From NCBI GenBank assembly GCA_963830715.1, contig CAWHNS010000002.1, positions 1 to 64,000 of the forward strand: a stretch of DNA of 64,000 bases, read 5' to 3'. Position 1 is the stretch's first letter. Each line of letters opens with the position of its first letter. This document shows, piece after piece, positions 19,913-29,210 of this stretch. The DNA comes from CAVVMA01 sp963830715 (lineage in GTDB: Bacteria > Desulfobacterota > Binatia > Binatales > Binataceae). A program made the position numbers and the translations under genes. The notes beneath the pieces were generated by a model. That model saw only the letters and a list, made by a program, of their open reading frames with translations, ran no database searches and was not told the DNA's origin.

Positions 19913-20644
19913 ATGCTCCGCTATGTGCTCAACTTCCTCTATCCGCCGCGATGCGCCGCGTGCGGAACGCGGTTGTCGATAGAGGTGGGAAAGCGGGTCT
20001 GCGAGCTCTGCCTGACGCGAATCGAGCGTCTGTGCGAGCCGCTCTGCGCCAGGTGCGGGATGCCGCTGGACGAGAATCAGCCGGAGGGCGACCGCCGATG
20101 CGCGCGATGCGTCCAGTTGCCGCCGAGGTTCCGGGTCGCCCGCGCGGCGGCGCGCTATCGCGTGAGCGCGGAGGATCAGGGCGGCACGCTGGCCTCGATA
20201 ATCCGGCGCCACAAGTACGGTCTCGATCAGTCGCTGGGGCGGGCGCTCGCGGAATGCCTCGGCCCGGAATTGCCAATCCGCAGTCAGGATTACGACCTGG
20301 TGATCCCGGTCCCGCTCCATCGCGGGCGCCTTCGATGGCGTGGGTTTAACCAAGCGGCCCTGCTCGCAGCCGAAGTCGCGCGACGGCTCGATTGCGCGGT
20401 GGACGTGATGACGCTGGCCAGGATCAGGCCCACACCGCCACAGACCGCGCAGGATCTCGACACGCGGCGCCGCAACGTCCGGCGGGCATTCGTCGTCAGG
20501 CGGCCGAGCGCGGTTTCCGATCGACGCGTGCTCCTGGTGGATGACGTGATGACGACCGGCGCGACGGCGAATGAGTGCGCGCGCACGCTGCTCGAGGCCG
20601 GGGCGCGGGTGGTCAACGTGTTCACGCTCGCGCGGGTTTTATGA
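19913..20644 (+). CDS. comF: ComF family phosphoribosyltransferase-like protein
   Basis: This 243-residue protein has an amino-terminal zinc-ribbon-like set of cysteines (CAACG near residue 14, CELC near 36, CARCG near 51 and CARC near 68) and a carboxy-terminal PRTase fold. The PRPP loop is VLLVDDVMTTGATANECART, and DLVIPVPLHRGRLRWRGFNQ is a ComF hallmark. In competent bacteria ComF assists DNA uptake; elsewhere its role is unclear. ATG 19913 was chosen because the family begins with the hydrophobic LLYPPRCAAC-type segment; the frame opens 51 bases earlier. The stop TGA overlaps the ATG of purM (ATGA), so the two are translationally coupled. Confidence 0.88.
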   Translation: MLRYVLNFLYPPRCAACGTRLSIEVGKRVCELCLTRIERLCEPLCARCGMPLDENQPEGDRRCARCVQLPPRFRVARAAARYRVSAEDQGGTLASIIRRHKYGLDQSLGRALAECLGPELPIRSQDYDLVIPVPLHRGRLRWRGFNQAALLAAEVARRLDCAVDVMTLARIRPTPPQTAQDLDTRRRNVRRAFVVRRPSAVSDRRVLLVDDVMTTGATANECARTLLEAGARVVNVFTLARVL

Positions 20645-21714
20645 CCGTGGAAAAGGCGGCAGGTCAAAGCCGGGACGTGAAAGGAAAGCTGACATACAAA
20701 AACGCGGGGGTTGATATCGATCTCAAGCAGCGGCTGATTCCGCAATTCCGCCGCCTCGCCAGGTCCACCCTCAGCGCCGAAGTGATAGAGGGGATCGGCG
20801 GCTTCGGGGCGATGGTGGCCCTCAACGGCGTGCGCCGGATGCGGTCGCCGGTGCTGGTATCGGGGACCGACAGCGTCGGCACGAAGCTCAGAATCGCGTT
20901 CGCGACCGGCCGCCACGACACGGTCGGAATAGATTGCGTCGCGATGTGCGTCAACGACATCATCTGTCACGCCGCCAAGCCGCTCTTCTTTCTCGATTAC
21001 ATCGGCGCGGGCAAGCTCGACGCGCGAATCGCGCCGGAGATCGTGAAAGGCGTCGCGCGCGGATGCGCCCTGGCCGGCATGAGCCTGGTCGGCGGCGAGA
21101 CCGCGCAGTTGCCGGGATTATACCGTCCCGGCGAATACGATCTCGCGGGCTTCGCGGTCGGGGTCGCCGAGCGCGCCCGAATTCCGTCGCCGGCCCGGAT
21201 GCGCGCGGGTGATGCGCTGGTCGGCCTCGCCTCCAGCGGCCTGCATTCCAACGGTTTCTCTCTGGCCCGCAAGGTCCTGCTGGAACGCGCGAAACTCAAG
21301 CTCGGCGCGCGCGTACCGGAGCTCGGATGCACCTTGGCGGAAGAGCTGCTCCGTCCCACCCGGATCTACGCAAGGCTCGCGATGGAATTGTTCCGGCGCT
21401 TCGATATCAAGGGTCTTGCCAACATCACCGGCGGCGGACTGATCGAAAATCTGCCGCGCGTGATGCCGGCCGGCTTGCAGGCCCGCGTCAGGCGTGGCAG
21501 CTGGCCGATACCGCCGGTCTTCGAGCTTATCGCGCGGCTCGGAAAGATTGGGCGGCGCGAGATGGACCGCACTTTCAACAATGGCCTCGGCATGGTCGCG
21601 GTGGTCGCGGCAGCCGACGCCGAAAGAGTAGTCGCCTATCTGCGCGAGAGCCGGCAACCTGCCTGCGCAATCGGCGAGGTCGCGCGCGGGAATCGAGGCG
21701 TCAGTTTCGTCTGA
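20641..21714 (+). CDS. purM: Phosphoribosylformylglycinamidine cyclo-ligase (AIR synthetase)
   Basis: This enzyme catalyses step five of purine synthesis, closing the imidazole ring of FGAM with ATP to give AIR, in the cytoplasm. At 357 residues it is near the normal size and uninterrupted. It shows LTYKNAGVDIDLKQRLIPQF, the ATP/phosphate block SGTDSVGTKLRIAF, IDCVAMCVNDIICHAAKPLF, GGETAQLPGLYRPGEYDLAG, and the carboxy-domain glycine loop NITGGGLIENLPRVMP. ATG 20641 overlaps the comF stop in an ATGA arrangement, so comF and purM form one operon with grxC 50 bases downstream. Confidence 0.95.
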   Translation: MTVEKAAGQSRDVKGKLTYKNAGVDIDLKQRLIPQFRRLARSTLSAEVIEGIGGFGAMVALNGVRRMRSPVLVSGTDSVGTKLRIAFATGRHDTVGIDCVAMCVNDIICHAAKPLFFLDYIGAGKLDARIAPEIVKGVARGCALAGMSLVGGETAQLPGLYRPGEYDLAGFAVGVAERARIPSPARMRAGDALVGLASSGLHSNGFSLARKVLLERAKLKLGARVPELGCTLAEELLRPTRIYARLAMELFRRFDIKGLANITGGGLIENLPRVMPAGLQARVRRGSWPIPPVFELIARLGKIGRREMDRTFNNGLGMVAVVAAADAERVVAYLRESRQPACAIGEVARGNRGVSFV

Positions 21715-21764
21715 TCCCATTTTTCGACGCGGAATCCTTGGGGTTGGACACGATTACCCGCGCG

Positions 21765-22055
21765 ATGGACAATGAAGACCAGGTAGCCGCTGTGGCAAAA
21801 ATTGAGGTTTATACCACTGCTTCCTGCCCATTTTGCGTTCGCGCCAAGGCGCTGCTGCGCGGCAAAGGTCTCCAGTTCGAGGAGATCGATGTCACCAACG
21901 ACTCCGCGTTGCGGGAGAAAATGGTTGAGATGGCGGGCGGCAGGCGCAGCGTGCCGGAGATTTTCATCAACGGCCGGATCGTCGGCGGTTACGAGGAGTT
22001 GCGGGCTATCGACAAGTCGGGCGAGCTCGACCGGATGCTCGCCGAGCCGGATTAA
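21765..22055 (+). CDS. grxC: Glutaredoxin 3 family protein
   Basis: This 96-residue thioredoxin-fold thiol oxidoreductase has KIEVYTTASCPFCVRAKALL (active-site CPFC), the cis-proline segment RRSVPEIFINGRIVGGYEEL, and the glutathione-binding GG-D pattern. It reduces disulfides or glutathionylated proteins using glutathione; glutathione synthesis is supported by gshA at 26,975 in the same window. ATG 21765 was chosen because the fold begins ~12 residues later; the open frame extends far upstream but only as a shadow of purM. It lies 50 bases after purM on the same strand. Confidence 0.93.
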   Translation: MDNEDQVAAVAKIEVYTTASCPFCVRAKALLRGKGLQFEEIDVTNDSALREKMVEMAGGRRSVPEIFINGRIVGGYEELRAIDKSGELDRMLAEPD

Positions 22056-22072
22056 TCGCGACCCGGACCCAA

Positions 22073-22528
22073 CTAGTCGCCCTTGGGCGACGCGATCATC
22101 CCCTCGTTCATGTGATGCATCGCTTCGCGATCCGCAGATGATTCGTACTGGATCGCCTCGCCCTTCACCGTCATCAGCGTGCCGTCGTCCGACACGTCGC
22201 TGTGGGCCTTGATCACGGCGTCAACGGAGTCAGGGTACTTGTCGTTCGCCATCTGCTTGAGGCGCTCGTTCATCCTGTGGGCGTCGATCGCATCGGCGGT
22301 GTTCTCGGGATTGATGTGTTCGCTGTACTCAAGGTCGCCGAGCACTTTGTAGGGTTTCCCGGAAGGGGCGTCGTCGGGAGTGACCCAGATGTGCGCGATA
22401 TCCATGTGCTGGACGAACTGCTGCTGCTTCTGTTCCTGCGCCTGACGCTCGGCCTGGATCGTGCCGCAGGCTGCGAGAGTGACAGCAAGGAAACTCGCCA
22501 TTAACTTCAAAAGATGCGATGACCGCAT
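22073..22528 (-). CDS. Hypothetical outer-membrane or periplasmic lipoprotein
   Basis: This is a 151-residue protein. A type II signal peptide is visible: positive start (MRSSHLLK), hydrophobic core (LMASFLAVTL) and lipobox LAAC with the lipidated cysteine at residue 21. A Gln/Glu-rich linker (QAERQAQEQKQQQ) precedes the folded part, which contains HIWVTPDDAPSGKPYKVLGD and HSDVSDDGTLMTVKGEAIQY. That conserved-looking core resembles small uncharacterised heavy-metal-binding or YbjQ-like domains, but I would not assign a function. It is convergent with grxC and monocistronic. Confidence 0.6.
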   Translation of the reverse strand: MRSSHLLKLMASFLAVTLAACGTIQAERQAQEQKQQQFVQHMDIAHIWVTPDDAPSGKPYKVLGDLEYSEHINPENTADAIDAHRMNERLKQMANDKYPDSVDAVIKAHSDVSDDGTLMTVKGEAIQYESSADREAMHHMNEGMIASPKGD

Positions 22529-22652
22529 GGCTGGCCTCGTGATTCGAAAGTATCTGCACAGAATTATAGCGCACCGCCGCCGGATGTCTAACGGTCATTG
22601 CCGCCAACTCGCGCCCGTCGCGATCGCCATCTTCCGAGACTAGGATCGGCGC

Positions 22653-23486
22653 GTGACCAGATTCGGCGTATGCTTCCTGATGGTCTTCGGCGAGCTGGCT
22701 TTCGGGGGCACGCTGGCGCTCGCCATACCCCCGTTTTTCAAGGTCGAGAGAGGCTTCTACAAGTCGAGCGCCGCCGTCTATCTCAGCGCCGGCTTGACGG
22801 GCGCGATCGGGCTGGCTCTGCTGGCCGATCGCGGCAACCGCCCCGGATCGCCCGAGGCAGCATCGCTGTGGATTCTGGCCGGCCTGTGGGCGGTGTTCTG
22901 CCTCGTGCTGGGTCTTTATCTCTTCACGCTGTGGACCGACGACGGCCGCCTTCGCGCACGGGCTTACAGTCTGGCGCTCGGAACCGGACTGGTGGCGGTC
23001 CTCGCCGGCGCGCTGATGCTCAAACCGGCGGGCTTCGGGGTAATCGCGTCGATCGGGTGCGGGCTGACGGCGGTCGCTTCGTCGCTCGTGCTGGGACTCG
23101 CCAGCGGCGCGATGCTCTTCGGGCACTGGTACCTGATCGATCCAAATCTGCCGGTGGACTATCTCCGCTCGTTCGTGCGGCTCCTTGGCGCCGCGCTTGT
23201 CGCCGACCTGGTGGTGCTCGGCGTCGTAATGGGCGCGCTCTGGATGCTCGGCGGCCCCACGGCGATCGCGGTTCGCGATCTGGCCCGATTGGACGGGGGT
23301 ATCCTGGCTTTCCGCCTGCTGATCGGCCCGATCGCATCGCTGGTGCTGGCCTGGATGTGCTGGCAGACGCTGAAGATTCCCCAGACGATGGCGGCCACCG
23401 GACTGCTTTATATCACCGTGATGTCGGTGCTGGTAGGCGAGCTGCTCGGGCGGTTCATCCTGTTCCGCACCGGCCTCCCGCTGTGA
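22653..23486 (+). CDS. Eight-helix integral membrane protein, unknown function
   Basis: This 277-residue protein starts at GTG 22653 and is almost entirely hydrophobic: eight or so helices such as VCFLMVFGELAFGGTLALAI, LWILAGLWAVFCLVLGLYLF and ATGLLYITVMSVLVGELLGR. A short polar stretch FGHWYLIDPNLPVDYLRSFV carries a conserved-looking His and Asp in mid-protein. The layout (HWYL...DPN) resembles uncharacterised membrane proteins sometimes found near cytochrome or NrfD-like genes, without clear motifs. There is no neighbour on the same strand within 800 bases, so context gives no clue. Confidence 0.55.
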   Translation: MTRFGVCFLMVFGELAFGGTLALAIPPFFKVERGFYKSSAAVYLSAGLTGAIGLALLADRGNRPGSPEAASLWILAGLWAVFCLVLGLYLFTLWTDDGRLRARAYSLALGTGLVAVLAGALMLKPAGFGVIASIGCGLTAVASSLVLGLASGAMLFGHWYLIDPNLPVDYLRSFVRLLGAALVADLVVLGVVMGALWMLGGPTAIAVRDLARLDGGILAFRLLIGPIASLVLAWMCWQTLKIPQTMAATGLLYITVMSVLVGELLGRFILFRTGLPL

Positions 23487-23498
23487 GTGCGCTAGGAA

Positions 23499-23913
23499 CT
23501 AGGGCTTGGCGTCGGCGGGCAGCCGCGCAAGGATCTCATCGAAGAGGCTCGCGAGCCAGGTTCAGGGCTTCTCTGGCTTCGTCCAGCGACGGCTCTTCCC
23601 AATCGCCAGGGTAGCGCGATTGCTCGCTATACCCGGTGACCGGAGCCACGCGGCTCGAAATGGACTCAAGGGTCGGATCAATGTCAACGCAGTGCTGGCC
23701 CAGCTCTCCGAGGTCGTGGGTTTTCCGGAATCGACGCTGGTTCAATACGAGAAAGGCTTTCAGGGATTTTTCGGCAGCCTGCTGGGCATGGAATGCCGCT
23801 TGAGATTCGAATGACGGCGTGGCTCGGAGCAACAACTCCGCAGTGCCAAGGTCTTGCTTCGCCTTTCCGATCCATGCGCGCGTTTCCGCCAGCAACATGG
23901 GGTCATGCGGCAT
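23499..23913 (-). CDS. HEPN-domain toxin (one frameshift)
   Basis: This is a HEPN nuclease-fold protein of ~137 residues, the toxin half of an MNT-HEPN pair. From 23913: WIGKAKQDLGTAELLL, FHAQQAAEKSLKAFLVL, and RRFRKTHDLGELG. The last contains the R-X4-H ribonuclease motif (RFRKTH). An extra base near 23555 (after EALNLARE) truncates the frame at TGA; the alternative frame continues LFDEILARLPADAKP to TAG 23499-23501, which looks like the natural end. Its ATG lies 11 bases inside the end of the antitoxin gene, so the two are coupled. Confidence 0.85.
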
Positions 23914-24277
23914 ACAGCAACTTGCCTTCGCGCATCACCAAGGCGGGGACAGACACGACGACTCCGCGTCGCGATTGGAAATATCGTTCCGTGCAGACCA
24001 AGACATCCGCAGCCGTTCCGAGACCCCAGAGACTCTTGTGCGCAAGCCCGCTTTTGCGCCGCTCGCGAGGAGCGTCGTCCGGTACGACGATTAGAAGGTC
24101 GTAATCGCTATCTGGACCATCGTCGCCGCGTGCCTTGGAGCCGAACAGATATATCGAGCGCGGCTGATAGGCCTGCACCAGACGGCGCACGACTTCAGCG
24201 AGCACTGAATCGCGATCCAGGATCGCTGTTTCCAGATTGGCGCCCAACTGCTTTCCTCTTGCTAGGGGCTCACCCAT
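23903..24277 (-). CDS. MNT-family nucleotidyltransferase antitoxin
   Basis: This is a 124-residue minimal nucleotidyltransferase. It shows YLFGSKARGDDGPDSDYDLL, the GS-X10-D-x-D signature of the pol-beta superfamily, with two metal-binding Asp residues intact. In known MNT-HEPN systems this protein neutralises the HEPN toxin by transferring AMP onto a tyrosine near the active site. It precedes the HEPN gene and overlaps it by 11 bases, the usual order for this type. The reading frame is complete, from ATG 24277 to TGA at 23903. Confidence 0.87.
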   Translation of the reverse strand: MGEPLARGKQLGANLETAILDRDSVLAEVVRRLVQAYQPRSIYLFGSKARGDDGPDSDYDLLIVVPDDAPRERRKSGLAHKSLWGLGTAADVLVCTERYFQSRRGVVVSVPALVMREGKLLYAA

Positions 24278-24315
24278 TATAGCAGCGGGGGCGGCGTCGT
24301 GTTACTCGATAGGAC

Positions 24316-24603
24316 GTGGCGGACGATTTTGATCCCGAGCTTTTCCCGGGCAATTTCTATCAGGGGATAATCGTTCGCCTCGACCGGGCGCGAGGGCGGG
24401 GCGTCGTGCGATCGACTCGCGGCCGCGACATCCCGTTCGAGTTCCCATTCGTCACCGTCGTCGGCGCGGGTATCGGCGGCAGGATGCCTGGAATCGAGAT
24501 GATCAAGGAAGGCGATCGCGTCGGTTTCGACGTCGGATGGACCTCGAGCGGGCTGCGCGTGACCGCGATCAACCCACTGGAACGCGCGGACCCACCGGCT
24601 TGA
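24316..24603 (+). CDS. Small cold-shock/OB-fold-like protein
   Basis: This 95-residue protein starts at GTG 24316. GNFYQGIIVRLDRARGRGVV followed by RSTRGRDIPFEF and GDRVGFDVGWTSSGLRVTAI has the strand spacing and end (G-D-x-V-x-F-D ... A-x-x-I) of cold-shock-type OB folds, but the aromatic RNP motifs of true CspA are not present. It may bind nucleic acid. It is divergent from the MNT-HEPN pair by 38 bases, so both promoters must overlap there. Assignment is by fold pattern only. Confidence 0.5.
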   Translation: MADDFDPELFPGNFYQGIIVRLDRARGRGVVRSTRGRDIPFEFPFVTVVGAGIGGRMPGIEMIKEGDRVGFDVGWTSSGLRVTAINPLERADPPA

Positions 24604-24619
24604 TCGAATCCCCCTTTCG

Positions 24620-25263
24620 CTATCCGATCGCTCTTCGCGGCTGCATCATGCGCCACATCCTGACTCCCAGCGGACGGATTTCGCCCAGGACTTCGTAGCC
24701 CGCCCTGACGTAGTAGGCGACGTTCGCTTCGGTCGCGGTCTCCAGGTACACGCCGGCGAGATTGCTCCTCATGCGCGCCAGATCGCGAAGATGGTCGAGC
24801 AGGGCGATTCCGAAGTGGCGCCGCTGATAGTCCGGATCCACGCCGAGCAGATTGAGATAGATGTGCGGCTCGGCCGGTCGATTGCGGAACAACTCGTCGC
24901 CGAGCCGAATCGCGCGCATCGTGCCGCCCCATCCTGCGGCGGCGATCATTCGCGGCGCTTCCCGGAGCCGCTCACGATCGAGGCAGTCATCGACGGTGCG
25001 AACGCGCCTTCGATCACCGCCGCCGCCACGACCGCGCTGTTCTCGACCACTCCCAGGATCGGCTGGCCGTGGCGCCGATTGATCTGCATCACGACGGAGA
25101 ACAGTAGAGCCAGGCGTTTCGCCCTCGACGCGGGGTCCTCGACCTCCGGCAGAATAGCCCGTGTGGCCGGATCGTTGATAAACGCGCGCCCAAGAACGCG
25201 AGCCGCTTCCGGATGCTGCTCCGGAAAGATCAGGCAAGCTTTGGGTCGTTGATCGTGCGTCAT
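24620..25263 (-). CDS. GNAT acetyltransferase (one frameshift)
   Basis: This is a GCN5-related N-acetyltransferase of ~214 residues. From ATG 25263: LIFPEQHPEAARVLGRAFIN, then after a slip near 24,970 the acetyl-CoA-binding core IYLNLLGVDPDYQRRHFGIA, which contains the R/Q-x-x-G-x-G/A loop (QRRHFG), then LLDHLRDLARM, VYLETATEANVAYYVRAGYE and the final strand GVRMWRMMQP. The length implies one missing base. The acceptor substrate is unknown. The gene is 29 bases downstream of glpK on the same strand and may be co-transcribed with it. Confidence 0.78.
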
Positions 25264-25292
25264 TTGCTCTCTGCCCTTCGATCCCCGCCGCG

Positions 25293-26774
25293 CTAGCGGC
25301 TGAGCACGCGATGGACCGCTTCGTGCCATCCGTTGATTAGCCTCGCGCGCTCCTCCGCGTCCATCCGCGGCTTGAATATGCGATCGGTCTTGCGCAGGGC
25401 TGTGAGTTGATCGGACGAATGCCAGACCCCGGTGGCGAGCCCGGCCAGCATCGCGACGCCGAGCGCCGTGGTCTCGGCGATTTTCGGCCGGCGTACCGAC
25501 CGCGCCAGCAGGTCGGCCTGGAACTGCATCAGGTAGTCATTCTCCGCCGCGCCGCCGTCCACCCAGAGCTCGCTCATCTTGCGGCCCGTATCGGCTTCCA
25601 TCGCGACCAGGACTTCGAGCACCTGATACGCGATACTGTCGAGGGTCGCGCGCACCACGTCGGCGCGGGTCGTGCCGCGCGTGATACCGAGGATCGCGCC
25701 GCGCGCGGCGGCATCCCAGTAGGGCGCTCCGAGCCCGACCAGCGCCGGCACCACATACGGCTGATCGCGCTGCTTGCTCTTGCGCGCGAGCGCTTGCGTC
25801 TGAGAGGCCTTCTCGATCAATCCGAGCCCGTCGCGGAGCCATTGGACCGCCGCACCCGCTACAAACACCGCGCCCTCGAGCGCGTATGCGGGTTCGCCGT
25901 CAGGACCCAGCGCGGCGGTCGTGAGCAGGCGGTTGCGCGATTGAACGCGCGAAGCCCCGGTATGCATCAGCAGGAACGCGCCGGTGCCGTAAGTCGCCTT
26001 CGCGCTGCCGGCCGCGACGGCTCCCTGCCCATAGAGAGCGGACTGCTGATCTCCGATCACGGCGCCGATCGCGATCGCCCGATCCGCGATCGTGCCGGGC
26101 GCGGCCTCGGCCAGCGGCCCGCGCGAGCTCACGGGATTCGGCAGCATCTCGGCCGGGACGCCCAGCATCTCGAGCATCGCCGGGTCCCACTCGCGGCGCT
26201 CAAGGTTGAACATCATCGTGCGCGACGCGTTGGTGTAGTCGGTGACGAAGGCGCTGCCGCGCGAGAGCTTGTAGGTAAGCCACGTGTCGATGGTGCCGAA
26301 GCAGAGATCGCCGTGTGCCGCGCGGGCCCTCAGCTCGGGACGCTCGTCGAGCAGCCATTTGAGTTTGGTGCCGGAGAAATAGGGATCGACGACGAGGCCG
26401 GTGCGCTGCGATACCTCGCCCTCGCGATCGCGCAACCGGTCGCAGATTTCCGCACTGCGGCGGCATTGCCACACGATCGCGCGATGGACCGGGCGTGCCG
26501 TCTTGCGATCCCACACGACGAAGGTCTCGCGCTGGTTGGTGATTCCAATCGCGGTCACGTCCCGCGGACGCACCCTCGCCGCAGCGAGCGCCTTTTTGGC
26601 AAGCCGCACGACCGATCGGTAGATTTCCTCGGGATCGTGCTCGACCCATCCGGGCCGTGGATAAAACTGGCGAATCTCTCCGTAGGCGCGGCCGCGAATC
26701 CGGCCAGCCGAGTCGAGTACGAAGACCGTGGTGCCGGTCGTGCCCTGATCGATCGCCAGGACCGCTTGTGCCAT
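25293..26774 (-). CDS. glpK: Glycerol kinase
   Basis: This enzyme phosphorylates glycerol with ATP to sn-glycerol 3-phosphate, feeding lipid synthesis or glycolysis. It is 493 residues, complete, and of family size. Conserved blocks include the phosphate-1 loop AIDQGTTGTTVFVLDS, GWVEHDPEEIY, GITNQRETFVVWDRKT, the substrate loop DPYFSGTKLKWLLD, IDTWLTYKLSRG, TDYTNASRTMMFNL, GDQQSALYGQGAV, and ELWVDGGAAENDYLMQFQAD. It carries FGGY-family signatures at both ends. It is divergent from gshA with 200 bases between. No glycerol facilitator or G3P dehydrogenase is adjacent. Confidence 0.95.
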   Translation of the reverse strand: MAQAVLAIDQGTTGTTVFVLDSAGRIRGRAYGEIRQFYPRPGWVEHDPEEIYRSVVRLAKKALAAARVRPRDVTAIGITNQRETFVVWDRKTARPVHRAIVWQCRRSAEICDRLRDREGEVSQRTGLVVDPYFSGTKLKWLLDERPELRARAAHGDLCFGTIDTWLTYKLSRGSAFVTDYTNASRTMMFNLERREWDPAMLEMLGVPAEMLPNPVSSRGPLAEAAPGTIADRAIAIGAVIGDQQSALYGQGAVAAGSAKATYGTGAFLLMHTGASRVQSRNRLLTTAALGPDGEPAYALEGAVFVAGAAVQWLRDGLGLIEKASQTQALARKSKQRDQPYVVPALVGLGAPYWDAAARGAILGITRGTTRADVVRATLDSIAYQVLEVLVAMEADTGRKMSELWVDGGAAENDYLMQFQADLLARSVRRPKIAETTALGVAMLAGLATGVWHSSDQLTALRKTDRIFKPRMDAEERARLINGWHEAVHRVLSR

Positions 26775-26974
26775 CGGCTATGATTCCTCCGCCGGAAAAC
26801 AGGCCGGCGATAAATTCTCCGCGTACATCACGTCCCGGCTCGTTTCCTGCCCGGTCCAGGATTCTGCCATATCGATCGGCGGTGTCGCGACGCGCCAATC
26901 AAACTTGCCTCGCATCGGGCGCGCGGCCATGATATGCGGGCTTAGCGGACGAGCCATGGGACGGCGCGGGGCCG

Positions 26975-28340
26975 ATGAGCCAACCGGTTGAGAGCCAGGA
27001 AGACCTGATCCGCCATATCGCCCGCGGCGGCAAGCCGCGCAAGGATTGGCGGGTCGGCACCGAATACGAGAAGATCGCGGTCTCGGCCCGCGACGGCCGC
27101 GCTCTGCCATTCTCCGGCACAGGCGGCGTCGAGCACCTCCTGCGGCGCCTGGCCGAGCGCTTCGGATGGGAACCGGACGAAGAGCATGGCCGGACCGTCG
27201 GGCTCAAGGGCGCGCGCGCAGCGATCACGATCGAGCCCGGCGGGCAGATCGAACTGTCCGGCGAGCAGTGCGAGACCATCCACTGCGCGCATCGCGAATT
27301 CACCCAGCATATCGAACAGTTGATCGATGTGGGTCACGAGCTCGGCGTCGCCGTGCTGGGACTCGGGATGCAGCCGTTGAGCTCGATCGACGAAATCGAG
27401 CTGCTGCCGAAGACCCGCTACCAAATCATGTATCCCTACATGGCGCGCAAGGGCCGGCTCGGCCAGCGGATGATGAAGCAGACCGCAGGCGTGCAGGCGA
27501 ACCTCGACTTCAGCGACGAGCGCGACGCGATGCGCAAGCTGCGCGTCAGCATGGGACTCGTGCCGCTGGTTTACGCGATCTTTGCGAACTCCCCGCTGAG
27601 CGACGGCGGCCTCAACGGATACTTGAGCTTTCGGGGCCATATCTGGATCGGATACCGATCGCGATCGATCCGGGGTCCTGGAGTTCGTCTTTCGCGACGA
27701 CTCCGGCTTCGAGGATTACGTGAAGTACGCGCTCGACGTGCCGATGTACTTCCTGATTCGCGGCCACGAGTACATCGACTTGACCCGGCCGCCGGGAATC
27801 ACCTTCCGTCAATACATGGAGCGCGGCTACCGTGGTAACCGGGCCACCGAGGAGGACTGGTCCAACCATCTGACCACGATTTTTACCGAGGTCAGGCTCA
27901 AGACCTACGTCGAGGTTCGCACCGCCGACAGTCAGCCGCCCGCGCTGATGCTCTCGCTGCCGGCGCTGTTCAAGGGTGTGCTCTACGACGACGACTGCCT
28001 CGGCGCGGCGTGGGATCTCGTCAAGCGATGGACTTTCACGGAGCGTCTTGGGCTGACTGACGACGCGCACAAGATCGCGCTGGAGACACGGGCGGGCAGA
28101 GCGAAATTCAAGGATCTGGCGCTGGAGCTGCTGGGAATCGCCATCCAGGGGCTCGCCCGCATCGGAGCGTTGAACGAACGCGGCGAGGATGAGACCATAT
28201 ACCTGGCGCGGTTGCTCGATCTGGTCCGAACCGGTTACAGTCCTGCCAATCTCACGGTCGAGCAATGGAAGGGACGCTGGAACTACGATTTGACGCGGCT
28301 GGTAGAGGGATGCTCCTACGAAGCCCGGGAATGGATTTAG
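26975..28340 (+). CDS. gshA: Glutamate-cysteine ligase, GCS2/plant type (one frameshift)
   Basis: This enzyme catalyses the first and rate-limiting step of glutathione synthesis: ATP-dependent joining of Glu and Cys. The protein (454 residues after correction) has WRVGTEYEKIAV, ITIEPGGQIELSGEQCETIH, LLPKTRYQIMYPYMARKG, and QTAGVQANLDFSDE, all typical of the proteobacterial/plant GCS2 family rather than E. coli-type GshA. An extra base near 27652 splits the frame after FRGHIW; the other side continues LEFVFRDDSGFEDYVKYALD through YIDLTRPPGITFRQYMERGY to AREWI. The stop TAG is immediately followed by the ATG of the gspC-like gene. grxC and gloA in this window use the product. Confidence 0.9.
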
Positions 28341-29208
28341 ATGGGTCTTAACCTGTCCGATCGCTATCTGAAGGCGCTCAATCTGCTCCTGATCGCCGGC
28401 ATCGCCTACTTCGCCGCGCTCGCCGTCAACGACATAATCACCGGCCGCCTGGCGAGCGGGGTGAAGATGGCCCCGCTTCCTGCGCCGGTAGCTCGCGCGC
28501 CGGAGCGGACCTATCCGCTCGATCATTACAAGCCGATCTCCGAACGGGACATTTTCAATCCGCCGGTGGATAGCACGCCGGCACCGGTGGTGCGAGGATC
28601 TGCACCTCAAGCTGCTCGGCACCTCAATCCAGACCAGGAAGAAGCCCTGGGCGATTATCGAGGACGAACGCAACTCCAAACAGTCCCTCTATCGGCTCGA
28701 CGACGACATCCCCGACGCCGGCAAGCTGGTCGAGGTCAACAAGGATCGGGTCTTCATCGATCGCAACGGCAAGCGGGTCGCGATCGAAATCCCCGCCAAC
28801 CCGATGCCGGAAGCCGCGCCGGCGATGATTCCTGGAATGGAGCTGCCTCACTCCGGCCTGGGCGGACCCGGCATCCGCCGCATCAGGGGGAATCGCTTCG
28901 TGCTCGATCGCCGGACCGTCAACAGCAATCTCCAGAACATGATGAGTCTTCTGACTCAGATGCGAGCGATGCCGGATGTTGAAGACGGCAAAGCCAACGG
29001 GTTCAAGCTTTCCGAAATCCAGGATGGGTCGATATTCCAGCAGATGGGTCTGGCCGACGGGGACGTGGTGACGTCAGTCAACGGCCAGCCGCTTACCGAC
29101 CCGAGCCAGGCGATGCAGTTGCTGAATTCGCTCCGCGACAGCCAGAGGGTCGGGGTCACCATAACCCGCGGCGGGCAGCCGATGCAGTTCGTGTATCTGA
29201 TTCGCTGA
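28341..29208 (+). CDS. gspC: GspC-like PDZ protein of type II secretion (one frameshift)
   Basis: This ~288-residue inner-membrane protein has an amino-terminal anchor helix ALNLLLIAGIAYFAALAVND, a Pro-rich linker, and the homology region SERDIFNPP...LHLKLLGTSIQTRKK, which in GspC contacts the secretin GspD. It ends with a PDZ domain (FKLSEIQDGSIFQQMGLADG, VVTSVNGQPLTDPSQAMQLL). An extra base near 28590 breaks the frame between linker and homology region. ATG 28341 abuts the gshA stop, so the genes are coupled. No other gsp genes are nearby, which is unusual for this component. Confidence 0.82.
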
Positions 29209-29210
29209 CC

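Noticed and set aside
23530..23560. In-frame TGA in the HEPN gene as a second selenocysteine site
   Set aside because: The continuation lies in a different frame (an inserted base), the position is not catalytic, and there is no hairpin at the right distance.
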